Source: Marchantia polymorpha subsp. ruderalis (Eukaryota; Streptophyta; Marchantiopsida; Marchantiales; Marchantiaceae). From it: 64,000 nucleotides of DNA. Below, in pieces: positions 37,173 through 50,380 of the stretch (the first letter of the stretch is position 1; every line of letters starts with the position of its first letter). The stretch is taken from positions 25,122,501-25,186,500 of the forward strand of contig AP031351.1 in NCBI GenBank assembly GCA_037833965.1. Direction: 5' to 3'. The notes beneath the pieces are model-generated. The model made no database searches. It saw nothing but the letters and a program-made list of their open reading frames with translations, and was not told where the DNA came from. The translations under genes and the position numbers were made by a program.

Positions 37173-37397
37173 TGTTGAGGTTAACTCTTGTTAACGAGTA
37201 ACCTTGGTTTTTGATTATCTTTAGCTAGTATCTAGTTACCATGTTGCTATGACTAGGGTATTTAACCCAAGTGAATTCACATTGTAAGAGGTTTTTTTGC
37301 CATTAGTAAATACTCTTTAGTGTGTTCCGGCTATGGGCGTGATCTGCTCCTCAGTGAATCAAGTTATCTCCGTGTCTATGTTTACTTTTTTTTATCA
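37173..37397 (+). repeat. Candidate 3' LTR of the gypsy element
   Basis: The sequence starts TGTTGAGG right after a polypurine tract and could end at the CA near 37397. The interior is a typical untranslated AT-rich stretch. Without a matching 5' LTR the right border is a guess. Confidence 0.4.
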
Positions 37398-40300
37398 AGC
37401 ATTAGATGTGTCTCGAGACACATATAATGTATGTAATCTGTATGTGTGTTTATGGCTATTTTGCGTGTATTAGATTGATATTTTAGTATAAAAAAAAATT
37501 TTAGATTTAGTTATGATGAATAAAGAAAAAAAATGATATAGTATAAGATCTATTGAAATGAAAATAAATTGATGATGAAAAAACTTTATATTGATATCTA
37601 TTAGCATAAAATATATTAATATAAAATTCTTTTGTTAAACATACCTCCATTTCAAACAAACTTTACACATGTTATTTTTTTGTTTCATGTATCAAAGAGC
37701 AATGTTTAAAGTTAATTTGTTTATTTCATTACTACTTATTAATAATTGTTTTAATTTTCAATTAAAAAAAAATTATTTGGCAAAATCTCCAACAACAAAC
37801 ATCATAAATATTTTATATAATATAAACTATATCATATATAATATTTTTTAATATAAACTTTGAAATACCCAAATCAATATTGAAACTAGTTATAACTATA
37901 TAAGCTAATATTTGTTAATTTAGTTAATACAAAATCAATCTCCAACATATCAATTAACAATGTTTTTACATTATAAATATAAATATTTGTTTTAAAAATA
38001 AATTCAATCAAAATTGAAATTTAGGTTTGAGTTTTACTATAAATTGTTGTAACGCTATAAAAGATTATTATGTATTGTATTATATTACTATTTAAAATTA
38101 TGTGTGACTTATTATATGTATATTGTACTATTTTTAGATATATATTTCTAAAGTGTATTTTATTCTATTTTCTTGGCGATAAAAATAATAGGTTTTTTTC
38201 TCAATAAATTTACTTCTCAAATATTTTTAAATCTATTTGTTTCATCAGGTCATTAGTTTGAAAGTTTTATTAAATCAACCTAGGCATATTTCATTTTCAA
38301 TTAGCTGTTAGTGCCACCGTAATGAAATTTTATTTATAATTCAATACATTATTTATAATATTATAGATTTATATATTTCTATATTTCTATAGTATTATTT
38401 GATAATTTTTAACAAATGTACATGCTAATCTTTTTGGGCACTTAAGTTCTTTTGTGCTTTGATTGTTTATACTTTTTTCTATTTTAAATTTTTTCTGGTT
38501 TTAGTTCTAAGTTACAATGGGGGTTAAACATTTGTTTATGTATTGGTACACTTTGATTTTCTGAAGCTAAATTTGTTATGCTTTTTTTTTCTAATATTAA
38601 TTGTTTTTTATACATACAAAGCTTTTGCATGTAATATTGCATTTTGATTGCCAACACATAATTCAAAAATATATGTTGGCAAATAACAAATTTAGGAAAA
38701 CTTAACAAATTTTGTTGTCCATAAACATTGATAACAAGTTGTTGTATGAACATCGCCCAAGTTTATTTGTGTTATCATCTAATTAATATTTTTCTTCTTA
38801 CAGATTAATGAGAATTTTTGATTATTTGGGTCAATTTTTGTTATATATAAAAAAATCCCATTTTTTCATATTCGGGTATAGGAATTTCCAATGTGACTAC
38901 ACAGAGCGGTTTTTTGTTACACATTTCTTACTCAAGATAAAATAAATGAAGTATATGAATAAGATGAAAATCCAAATCAAAAAGTTTAGATGTGTGTTGT
39001 ACAAACATTCATGACCGTCTAAAAGTGAGCAAATTTCAAGAAGTATGAGTAAATATAGGAGTCAAGTCATATTGTGTGGCGACTGCATAGTTAAATTTTG
39101 CAAAATGCAATCTTAGTAGCATGTAGACAATCTTTTATATTTTGCATGATATGACAATTTTCAGTTTTTATTTGTATTCACAGTATTTATCTGCATCTAC
39201 ATGAACAATATGTTTTTGCAAACAATTTGCAAATAGACTCTTGGTATCACGTTACATCCATTTTTCAACAATCTTATCATAAAAAATGATAAAACCAATT
39301 GCATTTTAAGATAACAAGTTTAAAATTCATCTGATTGTATGAAAAAATCATATAATTTTATTCAATGTTTTGTATTCTTTATTTTTTAAAATTTACAGAT
39401 CACATGGAATTTTATTTTTATTATATTTTTTATTTGTTGATGGGAGAGTTTTAAATGTTATATTTTTAATTGTGGTTTTTTTCCAAAAATATATAATCCG
39501 AATTAAAGTGTATTTTTTGAAGAATGATTAAAATAACATCAAATTTTGAAAATATTTTGTGTTTGGTTCACAAATATTACGTATTTTTAATATCATTCAC
39601 GTCTACATCATTAACAGTCAAAATGTTGCAAGATATGTCACATTTGCAACAAATAATGCTGTATAAACTGTAATAATCTATCTTGTATTTTGGTTTAAAC
39701 TATTATTTAATTTTATTTCATCTGAAAGTAAACACCTATAAATTTTTGTATGTTTTATTTCATATTTCTCTTTAGAAACTATATATATATATATATATAT
39801 TCTACAATCTTAACTAAAATCACATATGATCAAAAGTCACATGAATTGTTTATCTTGATTACTAAATATAACTATCACATGAGTTGAAAAAATTTAGATA
39901 ACATTGTAACAATGTTGAACAAATATTGTAAGGGTTATCAACTTTTTTGGGAATATAACCATATTTTTGTCATATGAAACTAATCATTTTAGGAAGTCCT
40001 ACATGCGTTATCTGATAAGTGATAACTGATTTTGATATTTGAGTTATGCTTTAATTCTGAAATTATAGCATTTCATATATGTGTGAAAACTTTAAAATTT
40101 TGAGATATGTTTTGCCTTTTTTTTCATTTAGATTATTTGCGATATTTTTTCTTAAAAGAATGCATTACTTTCCCACATCTTCATTTAATAAATGATATAT
40201 GAACAATCTCAGGAAAATTGGAAGCGGGAAAATTGGAAAGACGTTGATAATACAGACTAAATATGATTTAATTTGTAAGACGTAATAATATGCATAAAAT

Positions 40301-40740
40301 GTTTTTTACTTTGAAAATCCACATTTTGCTACCTGATGTTAGAAAATAGGATAATCCAAACAAAAAAGATTCATGCAAGCATTTTTTGTAGAATTTGTGT
40401 GTACATGAGTATTTAGTTTTTTCATCAATCACATAATGTAATAAACGAGAAATTACTACATATATGTAATTTAACATATGCATGTATTTCACCATTAGAA
40501 AAAAAATTGTTGGTAAGGAAATTAAAAATGTCAAAATAATATTAATCTGGGTCAAAGCGTGTTTTCAGAATGTAGAAAATTGGTTTATTATTCAAGTGTA
40601 GCTACTTCATATGTTTTGTTTCCATTAAGCTTTAGACACATTTCAGATTCAATTTATCCAACATCATTTTGAATTGTAGTTCTTATATAATCATAACTCT
40701 AACCTACATACAACTGAAATTCCTTCACTGAATCAAGATC
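37398..40740. other. AT-rich gene-free block
   Basis: Very AT-rich sequence with no recognisable gene. An (AT)n microsatellite of about 22 bases lies at 39780-39801. Short open frames are chance products of the composition. Confidence 0.7.
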
Positions 40741-40778
40741 AAATCATAGCAGTATTGACCCACTCGGGGGAAAGGGGC

Positions 40779-40787
40779 AAACCCTAA
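40779..40787 (+). promoter_or_regulatory. Telobox (AAACCCTAA)
   Basis: An exact telobox lies where AT-rich sequence changes to GC-richer sequence. No gene that it could serve was recognised within 2.8 kb downstream, so either an unrecognised transcript starts here or the motif is chance. Confidence 0.3.
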
Positions 40788-41742
40788 AACTGAGCAGGCT
40801 GTTGAGACGAACTGCATGTTGTAGTCGATATACACGTGGGATACGTGAATCAAGGGCGTGCCTAAACCTCCAATCTACAGTATATATGTTTGTGCTAATC
40901 TCTGCTCTCCAAAGAAGGTCATCAATTAATAAGGGGGCGGAAATTATGGAGACGGTTCGTTCTCTTACATCGTGTAAATGGTAGGATATTCCGAGGGCTT
41001 CGTTCGTTCAGGTAAGGAAGGAGGAGTACCGAAACGCCAAGCCTTTCTGCACAAGTTGTCACCCATTCATAAAAGCAGGACACCAACTGGAGAAAGTGTT
41101 GACTAAGAGGCGGAAATGAGACAAAAGGTCTCGAGACTACATTGCGTCCATGCACTTCGAATTTTCCGCTCGTTTGTGTTGTGTTGGGCCGCTTTGTTTA
41201 GAAGTGTGGAAATTATATTTCCTACCTCTGATAAAGAACATAGAACCCAACCAACATTCTCATGCGGATCAGTCACATAATCAAGAAATGAAGACATGTT
41301 CCTCTCGGGCACCGCGAGGGAGAGCAAATGCTGGCTCATAAAGAAACGTACAGCGCCTTGTAGATGCCGCTGTCATTGGCAATGGGAGCGAGGTCGTATC
41401 CGGAGGAGGAAACGTGAAGCAGAAGGCAGTGGGCGCGGTATTATTGGTCGTCACATCGTATCTCGACAGGCGCGTGCGACAGAGAGACGGCCGAGCGAGG
41501 GAGAGGAAGCATGTGTGGCAAGCGGCATCTGCTCTACAGGAATCGTGACACCGTACGCGAGGAGGAGCCCAGGGATAGGTCCGTACGAGGAATGCATACA
41601 GTACGTCGTGTACTGGAATGACCGTGTCTCCGAAATGAATGCATCGCGAGACCAGACAACATGAAATGTGCCGAGATTGCGAGATGAGCCGAGAGTCGTC
41701 TGACATGACAGACGAGAGAGTTGGAGAGCGAGCGAGCGAGAG

Positions 41743-41792
41743 AGGGGGAGAGAGAGAGAGAGAGAGACTGCAGGCAGGCAGGCAGGCAGGCC
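41743..41792 (+). repeat. (GA)n and (GGCA)n microsatellites
   Basis: A GA run (gagagagagagagagag) is followed by several GGCA units. Plant GA runs in leaders can bind BPC/GAGA-type factors; that role is speculative here. Confidence 0.8.
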
Positions 41793-42154
41793 AGCGAAGG
41801 GCCGGGCGGGGCAGGGGTGACAGAGTTCAGGGAGGAAGGGAGGGGAGGGGATGGATCAAGAGAGGAAAGACGGGCGGAGGAAATATTCCCCTTTCATTCT
41901 CTCCGACGAGGATACAGTGCAGCAGACTGTGAAAAGGCGTTGTTGTTTCTGTCCGGGCCACAGCACCAGAACAGTTTCTGTACGTGCTGCTGACAGTCAG
42001 GGAAGGTCAAGTTGGAGTGCGTTGGAGCTGTAATCATTACCATGGGTCAAAGGAATTCCAGCACTCTCCCGGAATTCCATCTTCCGGAAGCGACGGGAGT
42101 ATGATCCGAGAGGAAAGCCCGAGACTGGTTTGCGGGGGCCGGGCCGACGCGCGC

Positions 42155-42173
42155 GGAGCAGAGCAGAGCAGAG

Positions 42174-42206
<33 letters not shown>

Positions 42207-42228
42207 GGGAGGGAGGGAGGGAGGGAAG
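42155..42228 (+). repeat. (AGAGC)n, (GGCA)n and (GGGA)n compound microsatellite
   Basis: Three simple repeats follow each other: gcaga units at about 42157-42172, about eight GGCA units to 42204, then about six GGGA units. Open frames through it on both strands (poly-Arg/Gly or Cys-Leu-Pro-Ala) are artefacts. Confidence 0.9.
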
Positions 42229-43650
42229 CCGACGCAATGCAAGGCGTGCCGCCAGAATCAGCAGCACCAGGCATGAGGCAAAGAAAGGAACAGAGCAAGG
42301 CGAGACCCGAGTGGAGTGTCGGTCGTCGACGGATTCCCTTTGTGCAAGAATCGTCGCACCCGGTTGGTTCGTGATAATGGGCGGGGCCGAGGTACCGCTT
42401 GGTGACGTACGCAGGCAGCGTGATGTAATATACTGTACCCCAGAGAATGCATCACATTAGATACATAGAGTTTACCTCCTGCCGCCTCCCCAGCTCCTGC
42501 CATGTCGGGACTCGAGTCTCGTACGTGAGAGAATTGTTGGTACAGTGAGGAGGACAGCCGGGCCTGACTCGACTGCAGAGAGCAGCAGAGAGAAAGAGTC
42601 GTCTAGGGCAGAGAGAGAGAGCGAGAGAGGGAGGGAGGGAGAGAACGAAGGACAGGGAATTGTAAAGCGAATCTCCCAAGGACACAATACAAAGCAGTAG
42701 GAACGGAGCGGGGCGAACACGAAGACGATCCGGACTAATGTTGCCGCAGTGTCTCGCGCAAGAGCGACGGAGACGAGAAGCCCACAGGAATTGCGTTGGA
42801 AACGCACCAGCGTTGGTCTCCTTGCTTGTGCGCTGTTGATTCTCATCGTGCAAGGACGGGAAGAAAGTGTCTTCCTCTGGCGCGGCCCTATCCTGGGCAG
42901 GAAGGAGGAGATTGGGAAAAATTGTGTCCTGTTCAAGCAGGGCGGATACGGGCAGGGAGTCGAGGAGTTTGAAACAAATCAGCGAAATAGAAAGAAAGAG
43001 GGGGCGGTGGGCGCGTCTGGATTTGGGAAGCCTACTGTCGATACGAGGTCCCGAGTAAAGTGAGCGGTGAAGCTAGCGAACTGGAATACAGGCGGAGTTA
43101 GTCGTGTACCTCGTACAAACTTTCATGGGAGGCCACTTGTTCACCTCTTATTCGTCTCCAGGCCTGTATTATTACAGCACTGAGTCGGTGGCCAGCATCT
43201 TCTTTAGTCTTGTTCCGAGTCATCAGCGACAACTGCTTCCATATGTGTGGCTACCTTGAGTCCCGCCTGAAGGCCTCATCATCGATTCTTGCTAAGAAAT
43301 CATAATCCTGCTTATGTCTCCCCATATCTCTATATTCGTCAAATCCGTGTAAGGCTCCTTCCCTCCTGCCTGTTTCCATTCTGTTCTCCCCCACTGTCGT
43401 CATTGTCCAAGGGAACATGGAAATAAGGGCTTGAAATCTTTGGCCAGTTTGCAATCCTTCTACTCAAATTGTACATGAGATTCACACGCCAGGTTACCTT
43501 ACGACCGCACTCTGCTTTACACACGCGGTTCCTATGTGATCCCGTGATTGCACTGCTACACCACACAGCAGGAAGGACCTGCCACGGATGAACATTGACG
43601 TAGAAGAGTCGGCTCTTGGCTAGGCCTACCAGAGCAGCGGGCAGAACACC

Positions 43651-46600
43651 ATGGGTCAGGTGTTGGACTTCATGTGGTACACGTTTCTTCTATACTCCTC
43701 AGATGCATAACGTCATCGCGAGAGTTGTTAGAAGCATCGGCTTCGCTGCTGTGTTCAAACCATATTTCCTGAATCTTTCCTGGACGTGCAGTGATTGTTT
43801 GACCTCCAAACTGTGGGCGGCGAATGGCTTCCACATGGCTTCCGCCCTGGTGTGCTCATCCCCATTATTTGTCAGATTGTCATCTGTACCACATCTTCCT
43901 ACCTGTGTACTGCTCTGTGGACTTTGTGGCGATCTGGTTTATAAAAAAATGCCTTACCGAAACTCAGAGCGGTTGTCAACTCGTTTGATTTCCTTTGGGT
44001 GAGGTAGAGTACGGATCATCGACTGGACTAATTTCACTGGAGCTCGTGCTAGTACAAAAAATCAGGGTGGAAAGTTGTATTACCTCAGAGTCAGCAAACA
44101 ATCTCTGGACTGCCTTCCTGTAAATGGAAATGCGGCAGGATCGGCTTAGAAATTAAGCTTGCATCATTCGTGGTGCTAATTCGACATGTAGGCCCGGAAA
44201 ATGTAGGGGTTGAAGGCTCATGTTTATGCATCGGGCGAGTGTGGTCTTACCGGCCTTAAGTGATTGATGCTTTTAAAAAGTACTGTGAGTTGTTTTTCAG
44301 AAGAAGCTCACAGTCTTCCGCTACTCTCAAACCATACTGGTCAGAGCTTGTTACATGTTCTTGGCATCTAGATTTTGCACTTCTAGCGTTCTCATCCGGC
44401 TGTTCTGGCTGGTCGCAGGTTCGATGGGTTCTTCTTGTCAATGCTGGCGACAAGCGTGTATCCTTCTACCAGTTGCTTGTTACATTGGGTAGTTTTCGAT
44501 AGCGGTCGATCACGCAATTGTCCAGTCATTGAAGCTTTTAGATCTTATCAAAGAGGCGCCTGTAGATTTAGAAATAGAAGAGGCCAAACGTCGACACGCC
44601 GAACTCGTCGGGGCATTGTGCGCTGTAACATTGCGGTGCTGTAGCTCATCACAATTGAACTGCACGAATGGTGTCTTTTTAGGACCTCCCTGCTACAGGT
44701 CTTGTGGACTGGCAGTTTGTTTCTGGAGTTGAATGTCGAAATATTGGTCCGGTAGAAATTGTAGAAAAGGATAGTTAGGGAGTTTGTCTTTATTAAGTTC
44801 GTGTTGTGAAATCAGCGTGAACCTTAACCAAGTTTCATGCAGTATTGTGGTATCAGTGAATTGGCAGCGATATAATAAGTGTACATATCCACTCCACATA
44901 TGGATCGTGGTACGTGTATTTTCCCTCTTCAGTTCGATTATTCCTTTGCTCTGCGATGTATGTCAGGAATTTCTCCGTTTATTTTAACATAAAAAAAATC
45001 CTCGGGGCCAAAAATTTCGCCGTGGCAGAGACATACTGCTTCCCAGTTCTTCTCTGTTTTGCTTTCTACTCATAAGAGAGACGCTCTGAAACCCTTATTG
45101 CAATTCACTGTCAACAGGTGGACTATGCAACAGTTTTCCTTTTTCGTGTATTTATGTTCATCGACAATGGACTGGCAGCGGGAATGGGACCGTAAGTGGT
45201 GCACATCCATTACATGGTTCTTGACCCTTTTGTGATGTATACGCCTTGAGAGGAACAGTTTTTTGTATCAAATCAGTATCAGATGGTGGGTTACGAATTA
45301 TCGTTGATATAAGCAGTCTTTTCATGCTTTTACGTACAAGACGAATAGACTTAAGTTCCTTTCATGAGTACCGAGAAGTCTGTGCTGCCCCACCTAAAGC
45401 CTTAACTTGGGTTTTTTGGAATTAGAGTAACTGGAGCAAAGGGGATCTCTCTCAACTTCCATGCGTTTTTGGTATCATATATAACGGAAGTCACTCCTTC
45501 TAAACTTTGTCTTACTATATCGTATTGACAGGGACGCCAGTAGGGAAGAGAGGGATTCACGTTTTAAAGGGCGAGTAGCAGTCATCTCATTCCTCACTTT
45601 TATACTATACCCATTCCTGTGGGCTTGGACGGTGATTGGAAGCCTCTGGTTTACAGACGCCAAAACTTGCGTAAGAGATCACAAATCATACTTGTACTCT
45701 GTAGTTTGATTTTAGCTGCAGGGAATAATACCGGATGGTGGTACGTGCGGTGAGGTTGCATGCTGTTGCATATATCTTCAGATCTTTTTCGTGTTGCATT
45801 TATCCAGAGCCATCTTGTCGACCTCATAATAGAAGATGTATGCTCTGTTTATGCGAACTTCAGCCGTTTGTGGTCTATTTCCCGGTTGGCAAAGAAGAAG
45901 GTGATGTGCAAGTACTTACTCCGCTTAATCTTGTGATTCCGAACATGCGCCTGCAGTTGCCAGAAGAAGGCCAAAAGTGGGGATTTTTGATATGGCTGGT
46001 TTTCAGTTACTGTGGATTGATTTGCGTGGCCTGCATCTCCGCTGGCAAGGTATGTGTACATGCGTTCTTCCCCTTCTCATAAACTGGGGACGCTGTCTGT
46101 GCAGTTTGATTTTTTTTTTCCTGTCGTGTTTATCGTTCTTTCCTGTTATAACACATGGATGAGCGTTCACCTTGTTTGAGCTGGCAGTGGCTATTGAGGC
46201 GGCAAGCACACTTGCAATTAGTTTCACACGGTTCTGCTCCAGTCTCTGAATTTCAGGTGATTGCTTGTGTGAAATTTAACACGCTCATAGCCGCCATCTG
46301 CGTATTACGTCAATGTATGGTTGCCATGTGCCCTTTACAGCACCTATGTTGTATAATATCTCCCAAGCTTGTACTGCTGCAAGTATCAACTTTGAGCCGA
46401 TGGAGGCCTGATTCTTTGTAAGCGGAAGTGTCCAAACCAATATTTTTCACATACCTTGTCTTAGGATGTACGTCTTCGACTGTTTCGGTTCTTGGGGCGA
46501 ATGAGAACCAAGACTAGATCAAAGAGTCGGGAGCTGTAAGAGTTGGGGATGTTTTCGTTGAGTGAAGTAGCACTTAGTGTTGACAGGGCATGTCGGAACG

Positions 46601-48125
46601 GTTGGAACGTCAAAAGTGCTCTGTATTCCAGAGGTTTTTTTGTTTACAGTTCCAGATCCGTTCCAGATATTTCACTTGTCGTAAGATACAAAGCCAGGAG
46701 TTTTACAGCAACTTACTACACGAGACCATTCATTCAGGAAAATTGTCCCGGGCAATGTAAACTTATATCTCGTCCTTGTGCAGGTCTTGTTCGAGCTGAT
46801 CAGGGTACCTGATTGGGCTTTTCTCTCGGTGGCCTCTGGTCAAGAGAACAATATTGGCCAAGGAGGACAGGATACAGTTTCGTATCATCCCGGGCTCTAC
46901 TTGTCCCCTTTACAGGTATAGAGTTCTGAAAAGTTAATTAGTCCTGTCATGTGTCGGTTGTCGCTTCTGTCAATATTATGGGTGAAATTCGCCCTCGTTC
47001 AGTCATTGTTGATCTTGTCAGTAATAACATAAATTTACCTCCATTCCGTTTTTTCGAAAGATCAGCTTGGAAGCGTCAGGCATGTCCTAGTGACGAATGC
47101 GGTCTCGCAAGATATAATTGTAATTCTTTATGTTTCGTTGCTGTATCAGAGAGAAGAGGTAGAGAAACTCATACAGGAACTGCCCAAATTTCGGCTTAAA
47201 GGGGTTCCGTCAGAGTGCACTGCCTGCCCGATTTGCTTAGATGAGTTTGAGGTTGGAACTGAGGTAAGGCCCGGAAATTGTTGTTGACAGAGAGAGTCTA
47301 GAAGGGTTCATTTTTCGCTTGGATGGTTCTTGAATCATTTTTTTCGCATCATGTATGGTTCGTGATCCATATACCTTTCCAATTGGCTAGGATTCTAGCT
47401 AGTAGAATTCGTGGCTGGAATATTTTAGTACATGTTGTAGTAGTTATTGAACCCTTCTGCGTTTGATGGTTATTTTTTGCTGCGTCGTGGTACGAAATAT
47501 TGTGTTCATTCTATATACTAATATAGCCATCCACTCGGGCGGCTTACAGGTGCGAGGCTTGCCATGCGCACACAACTTTCACGTGGCTTGCATCGACGAG
47601 TGGTTGCGGCTGAACGTGAAATGTCCTCACTGTCGCTGCCCTGTATTTCCGGAACTTGATTTTTCAGCTGGCACGCCATCCCCCTCTCAACCGTATCCTG
47701 GAACTGAGCGTGGAAGTGGGAGTGGTGGAATGGGTTCAGTCCAAGGTGGGTCAGCCTCTACTAATAATCGAAGTCGGCTCATAAGAGCCCACCCTGGTCT
47801 TGGTCAAAGCAATCTATTAAGGTTACAAGATTTATTGAGAACCATGCATAGCCGAGAGCCACATTTTGAGGAACCTGTTGCAAACGTCCCACCTCAGGAG
47901 ACAAATTACTCTGAGACGCCTCAAGGGCCTGACCAAAGTTCTTTGAGCTTGACCCTGAAAGTCGATGATGGTAATTCTGGTGATGCAGAGGCTCCTCCCG
48001 ATACGGCGTTGAGAGACATTTCTTCTTTCCAAATAGGCGGTTCTGGTGGTGCAGAGGGTTCCAGACATCACATGGAACCTCCCGTGGTGGTCGTAGTAGA
48101 TAGATCGCCTCTTGATCGGATGTAG
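43651..48125 (+). CDS. SIS3: SIS3-like membrane RING-H2 E3 ubiquitin ligase
   Basis: Ten exons join in phase: 43651-43676, 44419-44457, 44843-44909, 45118-45191, 45532-45670, 45957-46049, 46188-46256, 46784-46915, 47150-47263 and 47550-48125. They sum to 1329 bases and 442 residues. The start MGQVLDFMW joins FDGFFLSMLATSV exactly as in the SIS3 family. Four hydrophobic segments lie in the first 150 residues (FFLSMLATSVIVVSV, ATVFLFRVFMFI, VISFLTFILYPFLWAW, WGFLIWLVFSYCGLICVA). The RING-H2 spans 239-279 with C239, C242, C257, H259, H262, C265, C276 and C279, after VEKLIQELPKFRLKGVP. The tail is Ser/Gly-rich and disordered. In Arabidopsis SIS3 is a positive regulator of sugar signalling in seedlings. 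The exact role in this plant is inference from homology. The first exon is only 26 bases and would be missed by simple gene finders. Confidence 0.94.
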
Positions 48126-50380
48126 GTAGTGCGCAGGTCAGCTTGTTAAGGTATTGTGTCCTGTTGTAATTCTAGAGCTTAGATATTCTTTCCGTTCAAT
48201 TTTTGAGAAAAATGGTCCGATTAAACAGATGGCAAATTCGTACATGCAGCCATGTTTCAGGATTTGCCTGTCAGATATGTTCATTTTCGTTTCTGGGTGC
48301 ATTTATTAAGAATCCAGTTACCATTACAACCATTATGGTTCTTTGAAAGCATGAGTTGGCTCTTCGAAGCTCCTTCTGTGTCTGAGAAGTCTGCCGAGGC
48401 CACCTTTTCCCGGGAGCACGTTCAGTATATTCCAAGATCGATTGTACAGTATCCAAAGATGGGAGTGACACCAAATTTTATACCTTTTCCAACGAGATGG
48501 ATGCCGTGTACTTCCCTACACAATTGTACGTGAACGAAACACGCCTTCCAATTACTAACAAGTGATTCATGCTCTTGCTGTAAAGTCGTTGAGGCCAGGT
48601 TCGCTCCTTCGTCTTGGTGGTTGAAAGCGGTCGCAGAAGTTTTCGTAGTTATGTTCAAATGTTTTACATCCAGTCTCTCTTTGAGTAATTGGAGGGCCAT
48701 ATATAGAGTTTCATTCGAGACTTCACCCTCTGTCAAGAAAAGCTTGTTGTTGCTCAACGTGTAGAGTTTGACACTGCCGACTTTGTTCGGTTGAGGCGGC
48801 CTCACTTGTTTTACACCGGGGCTTCTTCTAACGTTCAAACGCTTCGAACAGTATGAGATGTGTACGTCCGGCGCACCTCACGGTCTTTCAAGCATATAGC
48901 TACTCATTCAAATGGGGCCTAGCTCTATCAAGACCTTATACTCTTTACTCAGGTATGTAAAGCAGGCTGAGCTTGCCTTCCCACCTGAATGATGTGACCA
49001 TTGAGTTCTACGAGGATCCGCCATCAGTGCCCCATCTCCGAGTCCAGCTGCAATCTCTGCCCAACCAAAATCTCGTCACAAATAGTGCCTTTCTTGAAAA
49101 TGTGGCCAGTTTGTGCGATCGACTTGGACCTGGAAGGTCATCAACTGGGTGATTCCTGGATTGATGTCGGGGTACAACTTTTTCTTTCCTTGGGAAGCGG
49201 ATATGCTCGAGATTCAAATTCGACACTCTGCCTACAAAAGTCGCCGCACACTGCAGCTACGCGCAGGGAGTGCTAACACCATGGGGAAGAGTTTCAAACT
49301 AGCAAATGCTGAAACCAGTGAGTGATCAGGAAAATGTGCACACGAACGGAAGAAGCTGAATCTTCTCTAGGCTAGGCGCGTGCGTAGACGCTGAAATACG
49401 AGCATCATATCCTGAAACTTAGCCGGGCCTCGAGGTCTCCAATTATCCGAAGGCGAGGATTTTCAAGATGTCAGAGACCGATCATTTCACCGACAGAGGC
49501 CGGAACTGTCAATCAATCACGGCTTGGACCTGAGGCCAATCGGAGCAAGAGAGAAAGGAATTAGAGGAAACCCTGAATGTTCAGTCTCCGAGAAGAATCT
49601 CGTGTACGACAGCAGACAAACGCAGCGACGCGAGTCGACGACCAACAACTCCATCGAGCGACATGTACTCACTCCCTCACACGAGCCTCGTCACGGGCTC
49701 CCGGGCCCGACAACCGTTCGAAACTTGAGTGGCAAGCAAGTCTTCATCCGCGGCGGAAATTCAAACCTGTAACGCTCGCAGCGCCATCCATACATACCAT
49801 GCGATAATACGGTGTACACAGTACGAGACGAAGCGTATCATCGTACAGGGAGACGGAGGCAAGAAGTACTGTGGTGAAGTGGACTACGGTGAGCTCTTGG
49901 CTTTCCCGCCTCTTCTCTTGTCTCTCTCGTCGGGAGCTGCGTACGTGCCGATTTTCAAAACCCTCTCGCTCGTCGTCGTCTACTCGAACCCTCGCTCTTC
50001 TTTCTTGCTGTCCGCTCTCCTTCTTCTTTCTCTCAGAGCTGGAGCTCGCAGGAGCCAAACGCGCGGAGCCTGCCTCGCAGTGCAGCTGTGCGGCTGTTAG
50101 ACGATGCAGCGAGGACTCGATGAGTGACTTCGTATCCTGCCTCGAGGCGCCGTCGACATCATCTTCGCTGTGAATTTTATAGTGGCGGAGGATGGCCGTA
50201 GAGTCCCGGTCGAGAGAGCTGTGTGGAAGGGGCTTCTGTGAATGAGTTCGGAGGTCGAATCTGGATTTTGTTCCATTTTCGCCCTCTCGTTTCTTGGACG
50301 GATTCGAGTGATCTTTCTTTGAGCCGGTGAGCGGGGGAGCTGCTCTTTGCCGTGTTTACGAGTGGTCACGGCCTTCCCCG
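48126..50380. other. Spacer between the SIS3-like gene and NDC1
   Basis: The left part should be the SIS3-like 3' UTR and the right part, from about 49900, the pyrimidine-rich promoter and leader of NDC1. Open frames on both strands show no family motif that I recognise. Confidence 0.55.

Larger units (their letters stand above)
33020..37397 (+). mobile_element. Decayed Ty3/gypsy LTR retrotransposon, pol region and 3' end
   Basis: The order of remnants is that of a Ty3/gypsy pol. A pre-RT segment (VEYLDIFAWNHGDI, 33050-33110) leads into the RT start (KEEIERLLDAGY) and, after a MITE, the RT core at 33859-34250, with DFYPIPFTNMILD, MPFGLCNAT and a FIDDF catalytic box near 34150. RNase H lies at 34391-35023 (FVDVSDFCIRVVMSQ, SPIDREAFGIIYSCNKFRHYL). 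An HHCC-like region is at 35200-35370, the integrase core at 35390-35880 (FGTPLKLVSDRG, HPKANKLTESTNDII) and the integrase tail to 36154 (LGDLVLLYDSKF, FPGKLHTCWL). Stops and frame changes interrupt all parts, so the element is dead. A candidate 3' LTR follows. Gag, protease and the 5' LTR were not found. Confidence 0.9.
40788..43650. other. Purine-rich, low-complexity region upstream of the SIS3-like gene
   Basis: No gene is recognised. The plus strand is strongly purine-biased between about 41690 and 43020, with several microsatellites. It probably contains promoter and leader sequence of the SIS3-like gene, possibly with a 5' UTR intron, but no start site can be fixed from sequence. Confidence 0.5.

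Noticed and set aside
41639-42460. Long Arg/Gly-rich or Cys/Leu/Pro-rich frames on both strands
   Set aside because: They are produced by the simple repeats and are open in several frames at once.
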